DNA of 64,000 bases from Candidatus Gastranaerophilales bacterium (GTDB lineage: Bacteria > Cyanobacteriota > Vampirovibrionia > Gastranaerophilales > Gastranaerophilaceae). Where the stretch lies: positions 1 through 64,000 of the forward strand of contig CANPYC010000004.1 of NCBI GenBank assembly GCA_947587615.1. Direction: 5' to 3'. The translations under genes were made by a program, and so were the position numbers. The notes beneath the pieces are model-generated. The model had not been told where the DNA came from. It did not search any database and saw only the letters and a program-made list of their open reading frames with translations. Positions 34,889 to 42,036 of this stretch are shown here, piece by piece. Each line of letters opens with the position of its first letter. Positions within the stretch are counted from its first letter, which is position 1.

Positions 34889-36970
34889 TTATAGAATAAT
34901 TTGCTCAATATATTTTTTAATACAATAAAAAGTCTTTTTGATTGTGGGTTCTTTAAAGTTTGGAAATGTTTTAAAAAATTTTGCCGCAAGTTTAACTAAT
35001 AAATTGGAATTATTTATCCTTGAGCTGAATTGCCCTTCTGATGTATAGATAATATTTTTAAACTCGGTATTAATAATATCTGTCAAGCTTAAACTTGTTT
35101 TAATTATGTTTCTTTTATCTCCTTTAACGCCGATTCCTGAAAGACAGATACTGTTTAAAAAGCTTGAAATTTTTTTAGAAGGGCAATTGCTTAGCGTGTA
35201 AATATATTGTTGTGCAATATTACCAATGTCTTTAAATTCATTAATTTTAACTGCATTATGATAAAGCAGTGATGAAAATTTTATTGCATTTTCATAGTCT
35301 TTAAAGTCTTCTATAATTTCATTATTTTCTAATATTGGTATAACTTTATTGCCTTCTTCCTTATAGCCGATTGTTTGACCATGCGGCGCACGGCAAAAAC
35401 ACTCAATTATGCTGTCTGTTTTTTTCTTGAGAAATACAAGAGGAGTGTAGTATTCTTTGTTGATGTTTGCATAAGAACAAATATTGAAATTTTTTGTTTT
35501 TAAATTTGTTTGTCTGAATATTTCTCTTGCAACCTGACAACAACTGTAACCGCTTGCGGTTAAGTCAACAAGAGCAAATTTATCATCCGATAAGTCCAGT
35601 TCTTGAAACAGATATTTTTTTGTTAATTCATTTTTATTCTTATTTTTTTCTTTGATAAAGTTTAAAAACTCATCATCCTTTATCAGATAATTATAAACAT
35701 TTTTTAGAAGAGTTGCGTCGAGTTTTTTATTTTTGTTTTTTAATCTTTCGGGTAAGAATCGGATTAATTCTGAAAAACTGATTTCTAAATCATCAGCCAA
35801 AACAGCAATGTTTTTCCCTTTTGAATATTTTTTTACGGGTCGCACCAAGTCCTCTTTTTGAGAAATCAAAGGTATACCCCAGGCACGTCTTGAACCGTAT
35901 ATATAGTGTGTATTTAAGGGAAGGTTGTCCTCTTTAATTATAATGTCTGCTATGGTTTTTAATATATATCCGTCCCTTGCTATGAAATATAGCCTGTTTA
36001 TATTTTGTTCAATTGAACTATCTAAAATCCATTTAACATAAGGATAGAGAACTATTACCGCAAAAGCCGCAAACTCCGCTTTATTATTATCTTCTAAAAA
36101 CATCCGTGTATTTTTTGACAATCCGAGCGCAAGCTCTTCACTTGCATTTTGATTAAATTCAAGGTTGTAGAAGCTTTGTTCAAATTCCGTTAAATTTTTT
36201 TGTTTGAAGTGTATTGTTTGCATTTTTAATGCTTTAGGAATTTGAATATCTGATTTTTCATTATCTCCAATATGACACCATTTTGAATAATCAAGTTTTT
36301 CTTTTTTTCTAACGATTGAAAAAAGTTTAGCATTTGATTTTTTTCTTCCGTATTTTGATGAAACATAAATTGGTATATCTTTAAAAATATCATCATGTTT
36401 TAAGAGAATATTTTTGATATTTTCTTGTGATAAATACATATCTGAAATTAGCAATATTTTTTTATTTTTCTCAAGTAAATATTTAATTAAATCTATATTT
36501 TCTTTAATTGCAGTGGAATTTTTATATTCAAATTCAAGTTCAAGATTTATCAGACTGTTAATTTGTTCATCTGACAGAGAATAGCTTTTTTTAATTACGT
36601 TGTAAATATCATCTAAATTAAATTCTTCTTTAATTTCATCAGCGCTAATGCTGATTTTATATGAATCAGCATATCTTGTATAGTTGAGAAATTCGGGAGT
36701 ACCTGTTCGGATGTTGTAAAAATTGTATCTGATAACATCAGGTAAAGAAGAATACTTATTATTTGTAATTAATTCATTCTGAATAAGAGCAAATATTCCA
36801 TAAGGAGAATATGTTGTTCTTGTGATTATGGTATCAAAAATGTCAAAAGAAAAATATTCGCACCCTTGCTGCACTAAATTATCAATTTTTTCAAAATTTG
36901 CCTTTTGCCTTAGGGTTTTATATTTTGGCTGTTGTTTTGAATTATTTTTGTTTTGCAGACTTAAGGTCAT
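34889..36970 (-). CDS. HAD-superfamily hydrolase, 693 aa (COG5610-like)
   Basis: Starts with a haloacid dehalogenase core: SFDIFDTIITR with Asp43 and Asp46, LISDMYLS as motif II, and HIGDNEKSDIQIP as the acidic motif. The downstream half has FIARDGYILK, found in COG5610-type proteins of surface-polysaccharide loci. At 693 aa it is far longer than a simple HAD phosphatase, so additional domains (perhaps transferase-like) are present beyond residue 300. It overlaps the 150-aa Rossmann gene by 29 bases and lies 14 bp from the radical SAM gene, so all three are one transcript. Confidence 0.7.
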   Translation of the reverse strand: MTLSLQNKNNSKQQPKYKTLRQKANFEKIDNLVQQGCEYFSFDIFDTIITRTTYSPYGIFALIQNELITNNKYSSLPDVIRYNFYNIRTGTPEFLNYTRYADSYKISISADEIKEEFNLDDIYNVIKKSYSLSDEQINSLINLELEFEYKNSTAIKENIDLIKYLLEKNKKILLISDMYLSQENIKNILLKHDDIFKDIPIYVSSKYGRKKSNAKLFSIVRKKEKLDYSKWCHIGDNEKSDIQIPKALKMQTIHFKQKNLTEFEQSFYNLEFNQNASEELALGLSKNTRMFLEDNNKAEFAAFAVIVLYPYVKWILDSSIEQNINRLYFIARDGYILKTIADIIIKEDNLPLNTHYIYGSRRAWGIPLISQKEDLVRPVKKYSKGKNIAVLADDLEISFSELIRFLPERLKNKNKKLDATLLKNVYNYLIKDDEFLNFIKEKNKNKNELTKKYLFQELDLSDDKFALVDLTASGYSCCQVAREIFRQTNLKTKNFNICSYANINKEYYTPLVFLKKKTDSIIECFCRAPHGQTIGYKEEGNKVIPILENNEIIEDFKDYENAIKFSSLLYHNAVKINEFKDIGNIAQQYIYTLSNCPSKKISSFLNSICLSGIGVKGDKRNIIKTSLSLTDIINTEFKNIIYTSEGQFSSRINNSNLLVKLAAKFFKTFPNFKEPTIKKTFYCIKKYIEQIIL

Positions 36971-37394
36971 GTTCGCTCCATATTTCTTTTAAAAGTTTAA
37001 ACAAGGGTTTTTGAACCAAGGGAAAAATTTTTATCTTTTTGGGTAAAATATCTTCTAAGCTTTTTACTACATTCAAATAATTTAAAGTTGCAACAAAAAC
37101 ATAATCAGGATTGAGTTGTTCAATTTGATACATTGGAATTTTTTTGTAGTTTAAAAATTTATCGTTAATATCATCATTTGTAAATTTTGCGTCAGAGATT
37201 GCAATTATATTAAATTTTGATAAGTCATATTTTTCATTGATTGTTTGAAAGAGCTGTCCTGCGCCATATATTATAATCTTTTTATTTTTTAACTTTTTAG
37301 ACAATTTTTGATATTGCTTGTCAAAATTTGAAGTTTTGAGATGAAATTCTAAATCCATAATTACTCTGCTTTTGCTTTTATATGCACCAAACAA
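36942..37394 (-). CDS. Rossmann-like stand-alone domain, 150 aa
   Basis: Residues 30-125 form a nucleotide- or cofactor-binding fold with IIIYGAGQLFQTI and IAISDAKF. It is parallel to the N-terminal domain of the 511-aa radical SAM protein (shared YGxGxLFQTI and a PDYVFVATL/PDCILISTL turn). Folds of this kind occur in sugar-modifying enzymes and in the C-terminal part of some C-methyltransferases. No catalytic residues stand out. It is the first gene of the three-gene operon, overlapping the next by 29 bases. The function is unknown. Confidence 0.6.
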   Translation of the reverse strand: MFGAYKSKSRVIMDLEFHLKTSNFDKQYQKLSKKLKNKKIIIYGAGQLFQTINEKYDLSKFNIIAISDAKFTNDDINDKFLNYKKIPMYQIEQLNPDYVFVATLNYLNVVKSLEDILPKKIKIFPLVQKPLFKLLKEIWSEHDLKSAKQK

Positions 37395-37597
37395 CCTATA
37401 CTAACATATATTTTTCTAATCTCATAATTTGTAAATATTATTGCATATTATTTATTAAAAAAATTTGTATATTTTTTTTAATTTTCTTGGCGATTTTTAT
37501 AGTAATTGTCTGCTTTTTAGCGTTTATAATCCTCACTAGGTTTTTTGGTGCATAATTTTCACAATATTAAGCCTGAAATTTAATTGAAATATATATA

Positions 37598-38161
37598 CTA
37601 TAATATAAAATTATTATAGGAAAAATCAATCTCATCTTGATATATTCCTATATATCTAAGAGTTGTGGAAGGGTTTGAATGGTTTAAAATTTTCTGCAAA
37701 AGCGCAATATCTCTGAATTGTTTGTAGTGATGATAGCCAAAAGATTTTCTTAACGTATGAGTGCCTATATTTGCACTTATGTTTAATTCGTTGCAGGCAT
37801 GGTTTAAAAATCTATATACAGAGCTTCTGTTTAGTCTTTTATGCTTTTTTCCGATAAATAGGGGAGAGTCGTTTGAAATTGCGTAAGAGTATTTTTCTCT
37901 TATTGGCAGGTATTCTTTGATTAAGCTTTTTAGTTTATTGTTTAGCGGGAATGTTTTTATTTTTTTTGTTTTCTTTTCTCTGATTTTGACATAATCTTTG
38001 TTTTTGACGTCTTCGACGTTTAGCGCCAGTATGTCGGATATTCTTAATCCTGTGTTAATTCCGAATATGAATATTAATCTGTTTCTTATGCTTGTTTTTT
38101 TGAAGTATGATTCAAGTTTTCTGATGTCTTTTATGTCTTTAATGGGTTCAACTAAATTCAT
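37598..38161 (-). CDS. Tyrosine recombinase, catalytic domain only
   Basis: A 187-aa integrase-family protein with the complete catalytic set: Arg40 (GLRISDIL), His135 and Arg138 (HTLRKS), His161 (LNHSNP) and Tyr170 (LRYIGI). It lacks the N-terminal core-binding domain usual in lambda-type integrases and matches the short recombinases found beside phage or island DNA. It lies at the left edge of the toxin-like island. No attachment-site repeat could be picked out by eye. It may be the mover of the island or a shuffling enzyme. Confidence 0.85.
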   Translation of the reverse strand: MNLVEPIKDIKDIRKLESYFKKTSIRNRLIFIFGINTGLRISDILALNVEDVKNKDYVKIREKKTKKIKTFPLNNKLKSLIKEYLPIREKYSYAISNDSPLFIGKKHKRLNRSSVYRFLNHACNELNISANIGTHTLRKSFGYHHYKQFRDIALLQKILNHSNPSTTLRYIGIYQDEIDFSYNNFIL

Positions 38162-38261
38162 TGCTTTCTCCTTTTTATTTAATAAAAGAGAAAGTAATGA
38201 TAAAATTATTGGTGATAAAGGGAAAGATTAAGCAGTATTTGATATATTTTATTAAGTCTTA

Positions 38262-38294
38262 AGTAGTGTTGTTGGGGTAGAAACCCCAACCTAC
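38262..38294. repeat. REP-like palindrome
   Basis: GTTGGGGT (38271-38278) and ACCCCAAC (38283-38290) form an 8-bp stem around AGAA, with flanking GTAG and CTAC adding an outer pair. It resembles known GTAGGTTGGGG-type REP palindromes and differs from the family at 5379-5531. It lies between the recombinase and the first inhibitor-type gene. Confidence 0.5.
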
Positions 38295-38396
38295 GACTAT
38301 ACTCTTTAATTAATAAATGATATTTAGTTTCATGAATATATTAAAAGATTAACAGGTTTTTTGTTTTCTCCGGTAGATATATGAAAATATTTTAAT

Positions 38397-38425
38397 TTCA
38401 CCCCATGCCTAAAATATGCTATAAT
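38397..38425 (+). promoter_or_regulatory. Promoter of inhibitor gene 1, predicted leaderless
   Basis: TTCACC (38397-38402) is followed at 17 bases by TATAAT (38420-38425), and the ATG begins seven bases further on. A transcript would start at or next to the ATG, so no ribosome site is possible. The same promoter stands before 40848 (TATAAT at 40835-40840) and 41527 (TATAAT at 41514-41519). Confidence 0.5.
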
Positions 38426-38432
38426 AAAACCC

Positions 38433-38942
38433 ATGAAAACCACCTTTTTAAAAACTACTTTTTTAAAAATATTCTTTTTAATCTCAATCCTATCCTTTAG
38501 CTTTTGCCTTGCTAAAGAAACTTATACAACCCAAGAAGAACTTAAAAAAATAGATAACGATACACAAAAATGTATCGATAAAAACTATAAAACAGATTAT
38601 GACATGATGCAATGTTCTCTCAAAGGTATAGAAAAATATAATAAAGAAATAGATAGAACAATATCTGCCGCAAAAGACATGCTATCTAAAACCCAATATG
38701 AACAATTCTTAAAAACTCAAAAAGCTTGGGAAAACTTTATGAAAGAAGAGGACAATCTTTTAAAACAAACGTATGAAAAAGACTGTCCTCCATATTTGCC
38801 ATGTTTAACTGCAACGGGCGATAAATATTTTTACACCAAAGAAAGAGCCGAAGATTTAAGCGGATTTTTAGGCGTATGGAAGTTGTTTAAAGAAAAAGGT
38901 GTTTTAGATGATGAATTAAACTTTGTTCCGTTTAATAATTAG
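38433..38942 (+). CDS. LprI-type lysozyme inhibitor-like exported protein, copy 1
   Basis: A 169-aa protein with a signal peptide at 1-27 (KIFFLISILSFSFCLA). The mature domain fits the LprI/DUF1311 family: conserved cysteines in CIDKN and MMQC, a long helix with LKTQKAWENFMKEED matching the family Q-x-A-W motif, and CPPYLPC near the end. LprI of Mycobacterium tuberculosis inhibits lysozyme. The mature region is the same as that encoded at 41527-42036. It converges on 38939-39499 with a four-base stop overlap. In this module the opposing toxin is not a recognised muramidase, so this copy may protect only in combination with copy 2. Confidence 0.75.
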   Translation: MKTTFLKTTFLKIFFLISILSFSFCLAKETYTTQEELKKIDNDTQKCIDKNYKTDYDMMQCSLKGIEKYNKEIDRTISAAKDMLSKTQYEQFLKTQKAWENFMKEEDNLLKQTYEKDCPPYLPCLTATGDKYFYTKERAEDLSGFLGVWKLFKEKGVLDDELNFVPFNN

Positions 38943-39499
38943 CCTTTATTATTTATTTTATATTTCAGCTTCCCTATAACATCCTTCATAAATTCAATTG
39001 AACTATAGTATCCAATTCTTTCAAAAGGTATTGGAAATTTTTTAGCCAAAAAATTAAATAATTTAAACACAATAAAATTAAATGTGGTAAAAAATAAAAA
39101 ATCTTTATGGCTGTTTGTATCAAAACAATAACACCAAGCTATATCAAGAAGAATCATTATAATAATTGCAAAGAATATATTCAGATGATTTATCTTTTTA
39201 AATAAACCACAGATTTTTGCAGATAAATATGAACATAAAGGAAAAGCTAAAAAAGCATAAATTCCAGCAGCTTCAAACGGGTTCATATCTTTTGTCATAT
39301 AGTCAAATATTTTATCAACCATCGGAACATATAAAGGAGCGTTCATTATTGCAATTACAAATATCATATAAAGCATTAAATATCCTAACACCCTTGCGAG
39401 ATATAAAAATATCTCTTTATAAGTATTAAAACTGCAAAACATATCAACTAAATTATGATATATCTTCTTAAACGTAGGGAATGTTTTATCTATTTCCAT
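38939..39499 (-). CDS. Small polytopic membrane protein, putative immunity protein
   Basis: A 186-aa protein with about four hydrophobic spans (near residues 30-55, 75-95, 105-125 and 130-150). I do not recognise a family. It is the last gene on the minus strand of module 1 and overlaps the broken toxin gene upstream by ten bases (39490-39499). In polymorphic toxin loci an immunity gene usually follows the toxin on the same strand, and membrane immunity proteins protect against periplasmic or membrane toxins. That role is inferred from position only. Confidence 0.5.
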   Translation of the reverse strand: MEIDKTFPTFKKIYHNLVDMFCSFNTYKEIFLYLARVLGYLMLYMIFVIAIMNAPLYVPMVDKIFDYMTKDMNPFEAAGIYAFLAFPLCSYLSAKICGLFKKINHLNIFFAIIIMILLDIAWCYCFDTNSHKDFLFFTTFNFIVFKLFNFLAKKFPIPFERIGYYSSIEFMKDVIGKLKYKINNKG

Positions 39500-40600
39500 A
39501 GTTCATTAACCTTGTCTTTTGGGATAATTATATCATGAATAGTAAAATATGGAATTAAAGTGCCTTTTAACATTTGATTTCTTCCTGCTTGGTTTAATAG
39601 AGTTTTATTTTCTTTATTAAATTCATAGGTATCATATACTTTTATTCTTAGATTGCCTTCTTTATCAAGATAGCCGTTTCTTATATCAACATGACCCAAG
39701 GCAAAATGTAAATTTGATTTTTTATTATCCTCATACCTTGGAAAATGCATAGATATATCTTTTCCGTTTAGAATATTTTCTTTATTCTTTTTTATTGTTT
39801 CTAAAAAATCCGGGTCTTGAGAAATTCTCATTGAAGGTTCGGAATTATTTTTAAAGAAATAGCCTTTAATGTTTTCAATATTTGTCACCTGAGCGTAATC
39901 ATTATTGAATTGTCCGAATAATTTTTTTGCAAGATACTTTTTATCCGATGCTACTCTTGGGTCTTCAAAACTTTTCAATTCAATAGCGTCTTTAATATAA
40001 TCAGGATTTTTCATTTCTTTATGTGCCATATCTATCATGCCTACTGTATCAGGACCAAAATCCTTCTTTGCCTTGTTATAGCCAAACGGATTATATGCCC
40101 AGCTCAAACCGGCTTCAAAAACCCCTTGCCTTGTTTTATCAATTAATCCATAATCCTCGTGCTTGTTATTAACCGCACTTGCTCCTCCTGTAAATACTCC
40201 CTTCTATTTCCCAACTCCTTCTTCTTCAATCCTCTTTTCCAACTCCTCGGGTGTTCTAAGCAAAATATCCGCACTTGTTGCCCTATCACCCAAGATATTA
40301 AGAAGCTCATTTCTTCTTCTTTGATTTTGCCCTTTTTCTTCTTTTTGTTTTCTTGTGTTAGAGAATAATGTATTTGCTATTTCTTCTGGTGACATGTGAG
40401 AGGTTGAAGTTGTACCTCCGTTTTTGAAAGTAAATTTTCCATCCCGAACCGAATGAGCATAGTCCGTTGGACGGACACAGCGAATGAAGGTGAGGGCAAA
40501 GGTGTGTGGAGCACATGCACGGCAAGCGATGAGCTTGGCGGGCTTGTGCGTAAACCGTACCATCTTCATCTCTGGGATGTTCAGACTCATTCCAGTTCAT
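39490..40600 (-). pseudogene. Broken polymorphic toxin-like gene
   Basis: The minus-strand sequence reads through in three pieces: an N-terminus from 40600 (MNWNESEHPRDEDG), the conserved block shared with the 377-aa protein (FTFKNGG, TSTSHMSP, LLNILGD, ATSADILLRTPEELEKR), and a different C-terminal domain. Two lesions break it. A 121-bp GC-rich insertion at 40444-40564 shifts the frame, and an in-frame TAG at 40204-40206 follows EEEGVGK, where the relative reads through GRRKG. The downstream frame continues with KGVFTGGAS and then a 205-aa segment with HFALGHVDIRNGYLD and VYDTYEFN. That C-terminal domain is unrecognised. Free expression of the C-terminal piece from TTG 40107 is possible but doubtful. 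Confidence 0.75.
40444..40559. mobile_element. 116-bp GC-rich insertion with 5-bp target duplication
   Basis: CCATC occurs at 40439-40443 and again at 40560-40564, flanking 116 bp whose two 60-base lines hold 32 and 36 G+C (by count). The surrounding gene is strongly AT-rich. Removing 121 bp restores one frame joining DEDG to KFTFKNGG, exactly like the intact relative. GTCCGT-TGG-ACGGAC near 40462 can fold into a hairpin. No clear terminal inverted repeat is seen. It shares CACGGCAAGCGA and CTTGGCGGGCTTGTGC with the GC-rich spacer at 12090-12438. Confidence 0.65.
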
Positions 40601-40769
40601 TTATTGTCCTCCTTGTATTCCTGTAAATCTTAATTAAATCAATTCTTTATCTATCTAAACAATAAAAATCCTTAAAACCTTATTAAACATTTCATCCTAA
40701 TTAATAACTTTATCATCTAACTTGTTTTTAATTAATTAGCAATAGTAATTTAAAATTGATTTATAATTT

Positions 40770-40798
40770 ATATTATAATATTATTTATACATTGTCAA
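40770..40798 (-). promoter_or_regulatory. Toxin-side promoter, module 1
   Basis: On the minus strand, TTGACA (40793-40798) is 17 bases from TAATAT (40770-40775). It would drive the broken toxin gene through a leader of about 160 bases. The same -35/-10 pair recurs at 41448-41476 and 43365-43393, so this 230-bp divergent control region is present three times. Confidence 0.5.
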
Positions 40799-40847
40799 GA
40801 AAATAATTTATTTCACCCCATGCCTAAAATATGCTATAATAAAACCC

Positions 40848-41213
40848 ATGAAAACCACTCTTTTAAAAACTACTTTTTTAAAAATATTCTTTCTAATCTC
40901 AATCCTATCCTTTAGCTTTTGCCTTGCCAATGATAATATTAAAGAATCAATGTCAATCAATGACTTTTTACTTGATAATGATTCAAAAAAATGGAAAAAA
41001 TTAGACTTAAATGCGCAAGGTGTTGTTACATATAAAAATAAAATTATTTTAAATTATAATGGGGTGCCATTAAGTGATGACACCTCATTTTATGATAACG
41101 AGTTATTGATGATTATCCATGCTAATAAAATCAAACCTCGTTTTGGTTGTAATCCAAAAAATACTAAGAAAAACGGCACCTTAGGTTGTTATATTGATAA
41201 CCCTGATAAATAA
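40848..41213 (+). CDS. Exported small protein sharing the inhibitor signal peptide, 121 aa
   Basis: The first 27 residues (MKTTLLKTTFLKIFFLISIL...) are almost the same as those of the LprI-like proteins on either side, and the promoter matches too. The mature 94 residues are unrelated to LprI: DNIKESMSINDFLLDND, LNAQGVVTYKNKII, and a C-terminal cysteine pair (FGCNPKN, LGCYIDN) that could form a disulfide. I recognise no family. It is placed as the inhibitor-side gene of module 2, opposite a toxin remnant. An orphan periplasmic immunity protein is the best guess. Confidence 0.6.
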   Translation: MKTTLLKTTFLKIFFLISILSFSFCLANDNIKESMSINDFLLDNDSKKWKKLDLNAQGVVTYKNKIILNYNGVPLSDDTSFYDNELLMIIHANKIKPRFGCNPKNTKKNGTLGCYIDNPDK

Positions 41214-41224
41214 TTAATCGGGAG

Positions 41225-41305
41225 TTAAAAAAAGAGCTTTTTCTTATTTTTGGTATTACCTAATGAAACAGCCGGTATTTTTCCTGTTGTTCTATTTAGT
41301 AAACC
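41225..41305 (-). pseudogene. C-terminal remnant of a toxin-like gene
   Basis: On the minus strand the frame from 41305 to the stop at 41225-41227 reads GLLNRTTGKIPAVSLGNTKN..., ending KKLFF. NRTTGKI resembles NRTGKIQ near the end of the muramidase protein. Directly upstream comes the same leader sequence that precedes the intact toxin (CTTAATTAAATCAA), so a deletion seems to have fused leader and tail. The similarity is short and is the only evidence. It explains the 41214-41526 gap together with the repeated control region. Confidence 0.35.
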
Positions 41306-41447
41306 TTAATTAAATCAATTCTTTATCTATCTAAACAATAAAAATCTTAAAGCCTTATTATACATTTCATCCTAATTAATAACTTTATCATCTAACTTGT
41401 TTTAATTAATTAAATAGCAATAATAATTTAAAATTGATTTATAAATT

Positions 41448-41476
41448 ATATTATAATATTATTTATACATTGTCAA
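41448..41476 (-). promoter_or_regulatory. Toxin-side promoter, module 2
   Basis: TTGACA (41471-41476, minus strand) and TAATAT (41448-41453) have 17-base spacing, as in the other two modules. It now leads only to the toxin remnant at 41225-41305. Confidence 0.45.
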
Positions 41477-41526
41477 GAAAATATTTTAATTTCACCCCAT
41501 ATTTAAAATATGTTATAATAAAACCC

Positions 41527-42036
41527 ATGAAAACTACCCTTTTAAAAACCAATATTTTAAAAATATTCTTTTTAATCTCAATCCTATCCTTTAGCTTTTG
41601 CCTTGCTAAAGAAACTTATACAACCCAAGAAGAACTTAAAAAAATAGATAACGATACACAAAAATGTATCGATAAAAACTATAAAACAGATTATGACATG
41701 ATGCAATGTTCTCTCAAAGGTATAGAAAAATATAATAAAGAAATAGATAGAACAATATCTGCCGCAAAAGACATGCTATCTAAAACCCAATATGAACAAT
41801 TCTTAAAAACTCAAAAAGCTTGGGAAAACTTTATGAAAGAAGAGGACAATCTTTTAAAACAAACGTATGAAAAAGACTGTCCTCCATATTTGCCATGTTT
41901 AACTGCAACGGGCGATAAATATTTTTACACCAAAGAAAGAGCCGAAGATTTAAGCGGATTTTTAGGCGTATGGAAGTTGTTTAAAGAAAAAGGTGTTTTA
42001 GATGATGAATTAAACTTTGTTCCGTTTAATAATTAA
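41527..42036 (+). CDS. LprI-type lysozyme inhibitor-like exported protein, copy 2
   Basis: The start is ATG 41527; a longer open frame begins upstream in the promoter region and is rejected because TATAAT at 41514-41519 lies between. The 169-aa product differs from copy 1 only in the first few signal-peptide residues (KTTLLKTNIL versus KTTFLKTTFL). From about residue 13 onward the DNA appears the same. Conserved LprI cysteines and the QKAWENFMK helix are present. Its stop codon overlaps that of the convergent GH108-type muramidase protein by four bases, the pairing that suggests muramidase-inhibitor function. Confidence 0.78.
   Translation: MKTTLLKTNILKIFFLISILSFSFCLAKETYTTQEELKKIDNDTQKCIDKNYKTDYDMMQCSLKGIEKYNKEIDRTISAAKDMLSKTQYEQFLKTQKAWENFMKEEDNLLKQTYEKDCPPYLPCLTATGDKYFYTKERAEDLSGFLGVWKLFKEKGVLDDELNFVPFNN

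Noticed and set aside
40204-40206. TAG as a recoded sense codon
   Set aside because: TAG ends other sound genes in the window (26597, 48131, 51767), so standard use is more likely and the toxin copy is already broken by an insertion.
40358-40600. Separate 80-aa gene
   Set aside because: It is the 5' piece of the broken toxin read into the GC-rich insertion, not an independent gene.
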